From: Gordonia heveisoli
GTDB lineage: Bacteria > Actinomycetota > Actinomycetes > Mycobacteriales > Mycobacteriaceae
Direction: 5' to 3'
Assembly (NCBI RefSeq): GCF_030315745.1
Contig: NZ_JASXSH010000004.1
Location: 186,001 to 250,000, forward strand
DNA length: 64,000 nucleotides
The notes under the pieces are model-generated. The model did no database searches. It was not told the origin of the DNA and saw only the letters and a program-made list of their open reading frames with translations. This document shows, one piece after another, positions 55,258 through 63,255 of the stretch (position 1 is its first letter; each line of letters starts with the position of its first letter). The translations under genes and the position numbers were made by a program.

Positions 55258-56594
55258 CGCGGTCCTCCCGGCCGGGTGGGCGTCGGTTTGGTCGTCGATC
55301 GCGGTGCACCTGTGTGGGGTGTCCGTGTGCGGGGTGCCCGGGACTGGGGTGCGACGGCCGAGCGACGCTGACCGGGCAGCAACAGCTCACGCCGATCGCG
55401 TGCGGTCCGCGCAGCAGGTGTACTCGGCACCAGCGAGGGCTCGGAGTAGATGAGGTTGTGCTTCGGGTCGACCGTGGTCGGTCCGAGTACCGGATTCAGC
55501 GGCACCGGAAGATAGTTGAAGCTGAGCAATGGGGCTATCGGCCCCAGATACTCGCGGCATCGCTTGGCGCCCTCGGCAGCGGTCAGGTTCTCGATACTTG
55601 CCACCGACGAGCAGATGAACTGGATCGGATTCGAGAAGTTGTTCACCGTGAAGACACCTTGCTCGGTACCGGTGTCGGGGTTGTAGATGTTGTAGAAGTT
55701 CGACATATTCGTCGGGTAGGCGTGCAATAGCTGCTCGACGTCGTCGTGTTGATCGGCCAGCACCTGAGTCACCGAGGCAAGCCTGCGTACCTGTTCGGAA
55801 GCCTTGTCCCGGTTGGCGATCACGAATCTCTGCACATCGGTGACCGCCCTGGACAGATTTGTCAGCGCCGCGTCGAGATCGGAGCGGCTGCCATCGAGCA
55901 CCGACGACAACGAGGCCAGTCGATTCTCGAACTGCACGATCTGGCTACCGCTGTCGCTGACCGCGGTGACGAAGGTCTGCAGGTTGCGGATGGTGGCGGA
56001 GATGTTGCCGCTGTTCTCCGACAGAGTTCTCCCGGTCGCCGAGAGTTGCCGGAGCGCATCACTCAACGTCGCACCGTTGCCCTCCATCGCATTCGCGCCG
56101 GCGGCGACGAAATTCCCGACGGTGCTCTCCGACATGCCGTTCGCCGGACCGAGATCGGTGGCCAGCTTGCCCAGTTGCTTCTTCACCTCGTCCCACTCGA
56201 CCGGGACCGCGGTCCGCGACTGCGGGATGGTGGCGCCGTCGGCGAGCACCGGACCCGAGGTGGCGTACGCCGGGGCCAGTTGCACGAAGCGGTCGGCCAC
56301 CAGGTTCTGCGCGATGATGATCGCCCGAGCATCGGCGGGGATCTTGATCCCCCGATCGACATCGAGTTCCATCCGGACCGTCTCGCCCTGTGGCTCGATG
56401 GCCGTGACCTTGCCAACCGCCACCCCCGCGACCCGCACGTCGTCGCCGACGTAGATGCCGGTCGCCGAGGTGAAGACGGCGTTGATCCGGGTCGGCTTGG
56501 TGAGATGGCGGTAGCCGAGCACCGCCCCGGAGACTGCGATGACCACGAGTAGCGCAGCCGCCCCGATCTGTAGCATTCGGTGTCTCGACATCAC
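55254..56594 (-). CDS. mceD: Mce family protein MceD
   Basis: A 446-residue Mce protein with one N-terminal helix (MLQIGAAALLVVIAVSGAVLGY), the MCE domain (INAVFTSATGIYVGDDVRVAGVAVGKV), a long helical part, and a Pro/Thr/Arg-rich tail over the last 60 residues. It is the fourth Mce gene, overlapping mceC and mceE by 4 nt, so order and coupling support the name. Confidence 0.9.
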   Translation of the reverse strand: MMSRHRMLQIGAAALLVVIAVSGAVLGYRHLTKPTRINAVFTSATGIYVGDDVRVAGVAVGKVTAIEPQGETVRMELDVDRGIKIPADARAIIIAQNLVADRFVQLAPAYATSGPVLADGATIPQSRTAVPVEWDEVKKQLGKLATDLGPANGMSESTVGNFVAAGANAMEGNGATLSDALRQLSATGRTLSENSGNISATIRNLQTFVTAVSDSGSQIVQFENRLASLSSVLDGSRSDLDAALTNLSRAVTDVQRFVIANRDKASEQVRRLASVTQVLADQHDDVEQLLHAYPTNMSNFYNIYNPDTGTEQGVFTVNNFSNPIQFICSSVASIENLTAAEGAKRCREYLGPIAPLLSFNYLPVPLNPVLGPTTVDPKHNLIYSEPSLVPSTPAARTARDRRELLLPGQRRSAVAPQSRAPRTRTPHTGAPRSTTKPTPTRPGGPR

Positions 56595-57616
56595 GGAGCT
56601 CCCGGGAGCGGTATATGCGACTTCGGTTCGATGCCGAAAGCCTGATCGATGAAGGGCTGGAGTAGCGGACCGGGAATCAGGTTCGCCACGTAGGCCTGAT
56701 AGAACGGCCCCGAGGACACCGCCTCACCCTGCGTCTGAGAGGCTTTGGTCAGACCGGGCAGCGTCTCGGAGATGTTCTTCTTGTTGCGTTCGAGCATGGC
56801 GGCCACCGCGTTGAGTGCGTCGAGCGCCGGCCCGAGCTGTTTCTCGTTGTCCGCGACGACCTTCGTCAGTTCCTTGGCCACCACGGAGGTATTGACCAGC
56901 AGCGACGAGATCGCCTGTCGGCGCTGGACGAGTACGTCGAAAAGCAGGTTGGCGTTGAGGATCAGCGCGTTGATCTTGCCTGCCCGCGCGGCGATGAGCG
57001 CACTGACATCGCCGGTCGCACCGAGGAGTTCACGCAGCGACGAGTCACGCTCGTTGAGGCCTCGGGCGATGTCGGCCAGGCCTGCGAACGTCGGCTTGAG
57101 ATCTGGCGCGACATCGTTGAACGTGGTGGTCAGGATCTTCAGCGAATTGTTCAGCGACTGTGTGTCGATGCCTTTGGTGTTCGTCGTCAGATCGTTGACC
57201 GCCTCGTTCAGCGAGTACGGCGACGACGTCCGGGTCACGGGAATGACATCGTCGGCGCCGAGCATCCCCGGGCCCGACGGCACCACCGTCACCACCCGTT
57301 GTCCGAGCAGGGATCCGGTCCTGATCTGTACGGTCGTCGTATCGCCGAGCCGAGTGTCGGAGTCCACCGAGAAGCTCACCCGCGCATTGCCGTCGACGAG
57401 TTCGACCTTCGACACCGTGCCCACTCGAACTCCGGAAACCATGACCACCGCACCGGCGTGAAGGCCGGCGGCCTCCTCGAAGTCGGCCTGGAAGGTGTTC
57501 GAGGTCATCCACCCGCTGAACTTCGCCGCGTTCAGTCCGACCAGAATCACCATCACGATGAGTGTCAGTCCGACACAACCGAATCGGACCAATCCGCTGC
57601 CGCGGTACTTATACAT
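56591..57616 (-). CDS. mceC: Mce family protein MceC
   Basis: A 341-residue Mce protein: N-terminal helix (FGCVGLTLIVMVILVGLNA), MCE domain (FQADFEEAAGLHAGAVVMVSGVRVGTV) and a helical tunnel region, with the end LIPGPLLQPFIDQAFG typical of MceC proteins. It overlaps mceB by 8 nt and mceD by 4 nt. Confidence 0.9.
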   Translation of the reverse strand: MYKYRGSGLVRFGCVGLTLIVMVILVGLNAAKFSGWMTSNTFQADFEEAAGLHAGAVVMVSGVRVGTVSKVELVDGNARVSFSVDSDTRLGDTTTVQIRTGSLLGQRVVTVVPSGPGMLGADDVIPVTRTSSPYSLNEAVNDLTTNTKGIDTQSLNNSLKILTTTFNDVAPDLKPTFAGLADIARGLNERDSSLRELLGATGDVSALIAARAGKINALILNANLLFDVLVQRRQAISSLLVNTSVVAKELTKVVADNEKQLGPALDALNAVAAMLERNKKNISETLPGLTKASQTQGEAVSSGPFYQAYVANLIPGPLLQPFIDQAFGIEPKSHIPLPGAP

Positions 57617-58634
57617 CGTCCGCGCACCTCCCGTGCGTCTGCTCGACCCACGGCAACACGATGACCTTGCCGGTCGGATCCGACACCCGAACGGTCACCG
57701 CGCAGACGTAGTACTGGATGAAGTTGCCGTAGGTGCCGGTGCGCACCAGCTTGCGCATATTGCCGGGAGCCCGATGGAGCGCCTTGTCCAATTTCGGCAG
57801 GTCACTGGCCAGTGCCGGGGCCAGCCGCGACAGTTGATCGACGCTGCCCGCCAACGACGGACGGGCCTGCGTCAGCAACGTTGCGACCGAGGCGGTTCCG
57901 TTGTCCAGGGCGGTGATCGCCGCCCCGATCGGATCGCGCTGACGGGACAGTTCGGCGATCACCGCGTCAAGTCGGTCGATCGACTCACCGAATCGTTCCC
58001 CGTTCGAGTTCAGGGTGACCATGACCTTCTTGAGCTCGACGATCACCTTCTCGATGACGCCGACATTCTCACCCAGGGTGGTGAACAGTGAGGAACTGCC
58101 CTCGAACAGGGCCGAGACCGTGCCCCGCTGGCCCTGCAGGATGTCGAGGATCGACGAACTCAGCGCGTTGACCTGCTGCGGCTGCAGGCCGTCGATGACC
58201 GGCTTGAGCCCGCCGAGCAGCACATCGAGGTCCAGCGCGGGTTTGGTACGCGCCGCGGGGATCTCACCACCGGCGGGCAGCGGTGCGGTCGACTGCCCGG
58301 CGGTGATCTCCAGGAAGCGATCGCCGACCAGGTTCAGGTAGCGGACCGCGGCGCCTGCGTCGACCGGGATGGCGATGCCCTGGTCGACGTCGAAGGTCAC
58401 CCGCACACGCTGGTCGTCGCCGAGGTCCACCTCGTCGACGGTGCCCACGCGGACGCCGGCGATCCGGACCGAGTCACCCGAGCGCAACCCGGAGACATCG
58501 GTGAACTCGGCATGATAGGAGTCCGTATCGCCGGAGCGGAAGTCGCTGAACACCACCAAGAGCACCCCGGCCACCAGCAGCATCACCAGTGTGAACACGC
58601 CGAATTTCACGGCATCGGCACTGACACGTTTCAT
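57609..58634 (-). CDS. mceB: Mce family protein MceB
   Basis: A 341-residue Mce protein: N-terminal helix (FGVFTLVMLLVAGVLLVVFS), MCE domain (YHAEFTDVSGLRSGDSVRIAGVRVGTV) and helical region; two cysteines lie near the end. I chose the ATG at 58634, which overlaps the mceA stop (ATGA); the upstream in-frame codons lie inside mceA and are not conserved. Second Mce gene. Confidence 0.92.
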   Translation of the reverse strand: MKRVSADAVKFGVFTLVMLLVAGVLLVVFSDFRSGDTDSYHAEFTDVSGLRSGDSVRIAGVRVGTVDEVDLGDDQRVRVTFDVDQGIAIPVDAGAAVRYLNLVGDRFLEITAGQSTAPLPAGGEIPAARTKPALDLDVLLGGLKPVIDGLQPQQVNALSSSILDILQGQRGTVSALFEGSSSLFTTLGENVGVIEKVIVELKKVMVTLNSNGERFGESIDRLDAVIAELSRQRDPIGAAITALDNGTASVATLLTQARPSLAGSVDQLSRLAPALASDLPKLDKALHRAPGNMRKLVRTGTYGNFIQYYVCAVTVRVSDPTGKVIVLPWVEQTHGRCADDV

Positions 58635-59791
58635 CGCGGCGCTCCATCCGGAATCGGGCCGAACAGCATCTGGCGCAGACTGTCCACGTTGAGTTTGACC
58701 GTGCGCCGGTCCTCCTCGAACGGATTGGCCCCGACGTCGGTGACCACGAACGGCGGTTTCTCCTGGAACCCGACGTTGAGTACCGAACACTGCGGTCCGC
58801 CCTTCGCGGCGACCTTCGGGAGATTCTTGGGGTACCGGTACGGGTCGACGCCGAAGAGGAAGTTGGCCGACAGTCCGAGTCCGGGTACATCGGCGGGCGA
58901 CGAATTCGACAGCCAGGCAAAGCCGTTCAGCGTGCAGGTCAGTGCCTGCCGATACTCGTCGGTGAGGGCCAGCGTCGGGACCAACACCGAGGCGGTGCGA
59001 GCGAGCTTGGTCCGATTGTCGGTGAGGATGCGGTTTCCGGTGTTGGACAGACCGATCACGCTGGTCAGGAAGGCATCGAGCTTCTGTTCGTCGGTGACGA
59101 CGGTGTCGCTGATGCGGGTGGCGTGTTCGACGGTGCGCAGCAGTGGCGCACTGGTGTCGGCGTAGACCTTCATCACCTCCGGTGTGGTGCGCAGCAGCGC
59201 CCGCATCGCAGGCAGACCACCGTTGACGGTGCCGAGGTAGCCGTTCAGGTCGGTCAGCATCTGCCCGAATTGGTCACCGCGCCCGCTCAATCCGGTGGAG
59301 ATGGCACTCAACGCGGCATTGAGCTCGGCGGGCCGGATCTGGGACAGTACCTGCGTCAGTTCCTCGAAGACCGTATTGACCTCGATCGACACATCCTCGG
59401 TACCGAGTTCCTGGCCGTCCTGCAACGGATCCGCAGACGGGCTGGGCGGGCTGACGAACTCGACACTCTTCGCCCCGAACACCGTCGGCGCCGCGATATT
59501 GACCCGCACATTCTGTGGGATCATCTTCATCTGATCCGGCTCGATCGCCAACTCGATGGTGGCACTACCCGGTTGGTCGTATTCGATACGAGCCACCCGC
59601 CCGACCGTCACGCCCCGCATCTGCACCTTCGCGCCCGGCTCCAGCACCAGGCCGGCACGGGGAGCAACCACACGCACCGTATCCGAGCTCGTCGTCGCGC
59701 CGGTGAACATGGCGGCCGTCAACGCCACCAGCCCCACGACGAACAACACCATCCCCGCTCCGGCCAGTGGCCGGATGACTCCGTTCGACAT
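58631..59791 (-). CDS. mceA: Mce family protein MceA
   Basis: A 386-residue Mce protein: N-terminal helix (AGMVLFVVGLVALTAAMFTG), MCE domain (VRVVAPRAGLVLEPGAKVQMRGVTVGRV), helical tunnel region and a C-terminal part with SANFLFGVDPYRYPKNLPKV and one cysteine in GGPQCSVLN, typical of MceA. It lies 7 nt after yrbEB and leads the six Mce genes. Which Mce system (Mce1, Mce4 or another) cannot be settled by eye; no KstR-like box was found upstream. Confidence 0.93.
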   Translation of the reverse strand: MSNGVIRPLAGAGMVLFVVGLVALTAAMFTGATTSSDTVRVVAPRAGLVLEPGAKVQMRGVTVGRVARIEYDQPGSATIELAIEPDQMKMIPQNVRVNIAAPTVFGAKSVEFVSPPSPSADPLQDGQELGTEDVSIEVNTVFEELTQVLSQIRPAELNAALSAISTGLSGRGDQFGQMLTDLNGYLGTVNGGLPAMRALLRTTPEVMKVYADTSAPLLRTVEHATRISDTVVTDEQKLDAFLTSVIGLSNTGNRILTDNRTKLARTASVLVPTLALTDEYRQALTCTLNGFAWLSNSSPADVPGLGLSANFLFGVDPYRYPKNLPKVAAKGGPQCSVLNVGFQEKPPFVVTDVGANPFEEDRRTVKLNVDSLRQMLFGPIPDGAPR

Positions 59792-59798
59792 GCGCCCC

Positions 59799-60662
59799 TC
59801 AGCCCGACAGATTGAAGTTGCCGTTGGAACCGTAGATGGCCAGCGCCACGAGCAGCGTCACCAGCACCACGGCAACCAGTGAAGTCCGGACCGCGTCTCC
59901 CACCGCGACGCCCACCCCCGCCGGACCACCCCGGGCGTAGTACCCGAAGTACGTGTGTATCAACAAGATCAAAAGCGCCATCGCGAATGCCTGCACGAAC
60001 GACCACACCAGATCCAGCGGATTCAGAAAGGTGGTGAAGTAGTGCTGATACAGACCCGACGACTGGCCGAGCAGCAACACCGTGGTGAAACGGCAGGCCG
60101 CGAACGAGGCGATCAGTGCGATGGCATACAACGGCGCGATGACGATCATGCCGGCCGAGATACGCGTACCGACGACATAGGCGATCGGGTTGATTCCCAG
60201 CGACTCGAGGGCGTCGATCTCCTCGCTGATGCGCATCGCACCCAGCTGTGCGGTCGCGCCGGCACCGAAGGTCGCGGCCAGGCCGATCCCCACGATCACC
60301 GGTGCCGCGATGCGCACGTTGATGAATGCGGCGAGGAAGCCGGTGAGCGCCTCGATACCGATGTCACCGAGCGAACTGTAGCCCTGAATCGCCAGCATGC
60401 CGCCGGTCGCGAGGGTCAGGAACCCGACGATGACCATCGTGCCGCCGATCAGCGCCAGATTGCCCGAACCCATACTGGTCTCGGCGATCAGGCGGATCGT
60501 CTCCCGCCGGTAGTGGATGGCGGCATGCGGCACGCTGCGTAGCGCACGTACATAGAAGACGGCATGGTCACCGAGTCGACCGAGCGCCCCGACGGGTCGG
60601 CGGATCTCCCGGGCCAGCCGCGGGAACCGGACACTGGGGGACTGAGAAGACAGTATCGACAT
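59799..60662 (-). CDS. yrbEB: MlaE/YrbE-family permease, YrbEB
   Basis: A 287-residue membrane permease of the MlaE family with helices such as GGTMVIVGFLTLATGGML and the EIDALESLGINPIAYVVGTR segment, which is the coupling-helix region contacting the ATPase MceG (Mkl). With YrbEA it forms the inner-membrane channel of the Mce importer. The gene overlaps neither neighbour but lies 6-7 nt from both. mceG itself is not in the window. Confidence 0.93.
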   Translation of the reverse strand: MSILSSQSPSVRFPRLAREIRRPVGALGRLGDHAVFYVRALRSVPHAAIHYRRETIRLIAETSMGSGNLALIGGTMVIVGFLTLATGGMLAIQGYSSLGDIGIEALTGFLAAFINVRIAAPVIVGIGLAATFGAGATAQLGAMRISEEIDALESLGINPIAYVVGTRISAGMIVIAPLYAIALIASFAACRFTTVLLLGQSSGLYQHYFTTFLNPLDLVWSFVQAFAMALLILLIHTYFGYYARGGPAGVGVAVGDAVRTSLVAVVLVTLLVALAIYGSNGNFNLSG

Positions 60663-60668
60663 GACATT

Positions 60669-61481
60669 TCACCTCGCCGTCAACTGGACGCCGATGGCGG
60701 TGATCACCACGTTGACCACGAACAGCGCCATGAACGCGTAGACGACGGTCTCGTTGACGGCGTTACCCACCGACTTGGCGCCGCCGGTCACGATGAGTCC
60801 CCGGTAGCAGGCGACCACCCCTGCGATCAGCCCGAATACCAGGGCCTTGATCAGCGAGATGATCACCTCCTGTGTCCCGGTGAGCAGGGTGATGCCCGCT
60901 GCGAACGCCCCCGGGTTGACGCCCTGGACGAACACCGAGAAGACATAGCCTCCGCCGACGCCGATGAGGCAGACCAGACTGTTCAGCAACAGCGCCACCA
61001 GGCCCGACGCGAGGACCCGCGGCGTGACCAGCCGCTGGACCGGGTTGATGCCGAGCACCTCCATCGCCTCGATCTCTTCCCGAATGGTGCGTGAACCCAG
61101 GTCGGCACACATCGCGGTGGCTCCTGCCCCCGCGACGATCAGCACGGTGACCATCGGGCCGATCTGGGTGACTGCCCCGAAGGCCGCGCCGGCACCGCTG
61201 AGGTCGGCGGCGCCGAGCTCGCGCAGCAGGATGTTGAGGGTGAAGCTGACCAGCACGGTGAACGGAATCGCCACCAGCAGAGTCGGAACCAGCGACACAC
61301 GGGCGACGAACCAGGACTGCTCCAAGAACTCTCGCCCTTGCCATGGGCGTTTGAAGGCGAATTTGAACGCGTCGGCGCCCATCATGAACAGACCGCCGAC
61401 CGCGCGCAACGGCCCCGACGCGTACCTGGCCAGCTGGCCGGTGACCGCCGGAATTCCCCGATTGACCCCCGACGCCGTCAT
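60669..61481 (-). CDS. yrbEA: MlaE/YrbE-family permease, YrbEA
   Basis: A 270-residue permease of the MlaE family with EIEAMEVLGINPVQRLVTPR as the ATPase-coupling segment, and about five to six membrane helices. First Mce-operon permease. I chose the ATG at 61481, which overlaps by ATGA the stop of a short upstream reading frame; a GTG at 61487 is the alternative. Transcription probably starts near the dyads at about 61650-61680. The substrates of Mce systems are sterols, fatty acids or related lipids. Confidence 0.93.
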   Translation of the reverse strand: MTASGVNRGIPAVTGQLARYASGPLRAVGGLFMMGADAFKFAFKRPWQGREFLEQSWFVARVSLVPTLLVAIPFTVLVSFTLNILLRELGAADLSGAGAAFGAVTQIGPMVTVLIVAGAGATAMCADLGSRTIREEIEAMEVLGINPVQRLVTPRVLASGLVALLLNSLVCLIGVGGGYVFSVFVQGVNPGAFAAGITLLTGTQEVIISLIKALVFGLIAGVVACYRGLIVTGGAKSVGNAVNETVVYAFMALFVVNVVITAIGVQLTAR

Positions 61482-61636
61482 CGGCACACATTCGCCGGCC
61501 GGCGGACAGCTGCCACGCGGTCCCGGTACCCGTCCATGTCGCGGTACCCGTCCATGTCCCGGTATCCGTCCGTCGGGCCTCCCACGCGGCGATCGACCCG
61601 CCGGCGCCGAGCCGCTGCAACGCTGCGCGTGCCCAT
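61478..61636 (-). CDS. Possible small leader ORF coupled to yrbEA
   Basis: A 52-codon frame begins MGTRSVAAARRRR at 61636 and ends ANVCR with its TGA overlapping the yrbEA ATG. GGGAGGG lies 4 nt upstream of the start, a strong ribosome site. The middle carries DGYRDM repeats from an 18-bp tandem array. There is no signal peptide, and I recognise no family. It could be a real small protein or a translated leader that sets yrbEA expression; an ORF by chance is also possible. Confidence 0.45.
   Translation of the reverse strand: MGTRSVAAARRRRVDRRVGGPTDGYRDMDGYRDMDGYRDRVAAVRRPANVCR
61524..61577. repeat. Three 18-bp tandem repeats upstream of yrbEA
   Basis: Units 61524-61541 and 61542-61559 (CGGTACCCGTCCATGTC plus G or C) differ in one base; a diverged third unit runs 61560-61577. 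They lie inside the possible leader ORF and are a multiple of three in length. Confidence 0.88.
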
Positions 61637-62006
61637 GGTCCCTCCCTCTGGAAATGCCATTCTCGCCGATTGAGAATCAAGCTAGCTGAAATGTGACCTG
61701 GGATACAACCAAGCGTCCCACTCACCCGAACCCGAACCCGACCAGATCGGCGAATCTGCAGGTCGGATACGACGTTCACGCCGCACCCTGCGGTCACCGT
61801 CCACCACGTCGACCACCGCACATCCTCGACCGCGTCCGGCCGACCCCGCTCCATCACCAGCGAGAATACGCCTCTCATTCTTGAAGAGTGATAGTTGCGG
61901 CGACGAAGTATTTGCTTCACACTGAGCGGGCGCGCCGGCTTCTAGAACCTTTCCGGCGCCAGACGAGTTCCACGCAATACGCAGTCCGCGCGAGAGGCCC
62001 AAACCT
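61637..62006. other. Divergent intergenic region between the mce operon and the P450 gene
   Basis: This 370-nt gap holds the yrbEA and P450 promoters. Dyad elements seen are ATTCTC (61659-61664) with GAGAAT (61672-61677), a GGAAAT-GCC-ATTCTC arrangement at 61650-61664 that resembles the tetR-fprB dyad, and CGAGAAT (61861-61867) with ATTCTTG (61877-61883). From 61690 to 61860 I see no gene and no clear motif. Confidence 0.6.
61650..61677. promoter_or_regulatory. ATTCTC/GAGAAT dyads before yrbEA
   Basis: GCCATTCTC here is identical to the right arm before mas (50775-50783). Read as GGAAAT-GCC-ATTCTC it matches the tetR-fprB dyad imperfectly; read as ATTCTC-N7-GAGAAT it is a perfect 6-bp dyad. 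It is 14-41 nt upstream of the leader ORF start. Confidence 0.45.
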
Positions 62007-63221
62007 GTGACGAGCAGTCCTGTGACAAGTGCGAAGGCGAGCGACGTTCGATACGACCCCTATGACGTCGAGCTGAACGCCAATCCCTATCCGTATTTCA
62101 AAGCGCTCCGCGAGGAGGCTCCGCTGTATTACAACGCGGAGCACGACTTCTACGCGCTCAGCCGCTACGAAGACGTCAACAACGCCCTGACCGACTGGGA
62201 GACGTTCAGCTCATCCCGAGGAGCGATCCTGGAGCTGATCAAGGCCAACATCGCCATCCCGCCCGGCGTGCTGATCTTCGAGGATCCGCCGATCCATGAC
62301 ATCCACCGCAAACTTCTTGCGCGAATGTTCACCCCGCGCAAGATCTTCGGACTCGAGCCGCAAATCCGCGAGTTCTGTGCGGCCGCCCTCGATCCGCTCG
62401 TCGGTACCGGCCGAATCGACTTCGTCAAGGACATCGGCGCACAGATGCCGATGAAGGTCATCGGGATGCTGCTGGGTATCCCCGACGAGGATCAGGAAGC
62501 GATCCGCGACTTCGCCAACGACCAGATGCGCACCGAAGAGGGCAAGCCGATGAAGGCTGCCGAGGAAGGCATGGTCAGCGGGGACATCTTCGGCGCCTAC
62601 ATCGACTGGCGCGCCGAGCATCCGTCCGACGACATCATGACCGAACTGCTCAACGTCGAGTTCGAGGACGAGACGGGTACGGTGCGCCAGCTCACCCGCG
62701 ACGAGCTGCTGACCTACGTCAACGTCGTGTCGGGCGCCGGAAATGAGACGACCACACGCCTGATCGGCTGGGCCGGAAAGGTTCTCGCCGAACACCCCGA
62801 CCAGCGCAGGCAGCTTGTCGAGAACCCGAAGCTGATCCCGAACGCGGTGGAGGAACTGCTGCGCTTCGAGCCGCCCGCACCCCATGTCGCGCGATATGTC
62901 ACTCGCGACATCGAGCTGCACGGCAAGCAGGTTCCCGAGGGCAGCGTCATGATGATGCTCATCGGCGCTGCCAATCGCGATCACCGACAGTACGCACCCG
63001 ACGGCGACGTCTTCGACATCCACCGCAATGCGAAGCAGCACTTGACCTTCAGTGTCGGCACCCACTACTGCCTGGGCTCGGCACTGGCACGTCTGGAGGG
63101 CCGGATCGCCTTGGAGGAGATCCTCAAACGCTTCCCCGAATGGGAGGTCGACCTCCCGCAGGCCTCGCTGTCCCCGACTTCGACGGTACGCGGGTGGGAC
63201 ACCCTGCCCGCAACGTTCTGA
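62007..63221 (+). CDS. Cytochrome P450
   Basis: A 404-residue soluble P450. The heme-binding motif is FSVGTHYCLGSALARLEG with Cys355 as thiolate ligand; the I-helix oxygen motif is AGNETTT (244-250), and the K-helix E-x-x-R is Glu283-Arg286. It would hydroxylate a hydrophobic substrate using ferredoxin and ferredoxin reductase; FprB at 46 kb is one possible electron source. GTG start at 62007. Followed after 34 nt by the SDR gene, so the two are likely an oxidation pair. It is divergent from mce. The CYP family cannot be named by eye. Confidence 0.93.
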   Translation: MTSSPVTSAKASDVRYDPYDVELNANPYPYFKALREEAPLYYNAEHDFYALSRYEDVNNALTDWETFSSSRGAILELIKANIAIPPGVLIFEDPPIHDIHRKLLARMFTPRKIFGLEPQIREFCAAALDPLVGTGRIDFVKDIGAQMPMKVIGMLLGIPDEDQEAIRDFANDQMRTEEGKPMKAAEEGMVSGDIFGAYIDWRAEHPSDDIMTELLNVEFEDETGTVRQLTRDELLTYVNVVSGAGNETTTRLIGWAGKVLAEHPDQRRQLVENPKLIPNAVEELLRFEPPAPHVARYVTRDIELHGKQVPEGSVMMMLIGAANRDHRQYAPDGDVFDIHRNAKQHLTFSVGTHYCLGSALARLEGRIALEEILKRFPEWEVDLPQASLSPTSTVRGWDTLPATF

Positions 63222-63255
63222 CCCCCTGAAACCGATATCCACAAGGAGTATTCCC

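Noticed and set aside
60763..61920. Longer frame covering the yrbEA upstream region on the minus strand
   Set aside because: It reads yrbEA in a different frame from the permease homology and is a shadow; only the short coupled frame with a ribosome site was kept, at moderate confidence.
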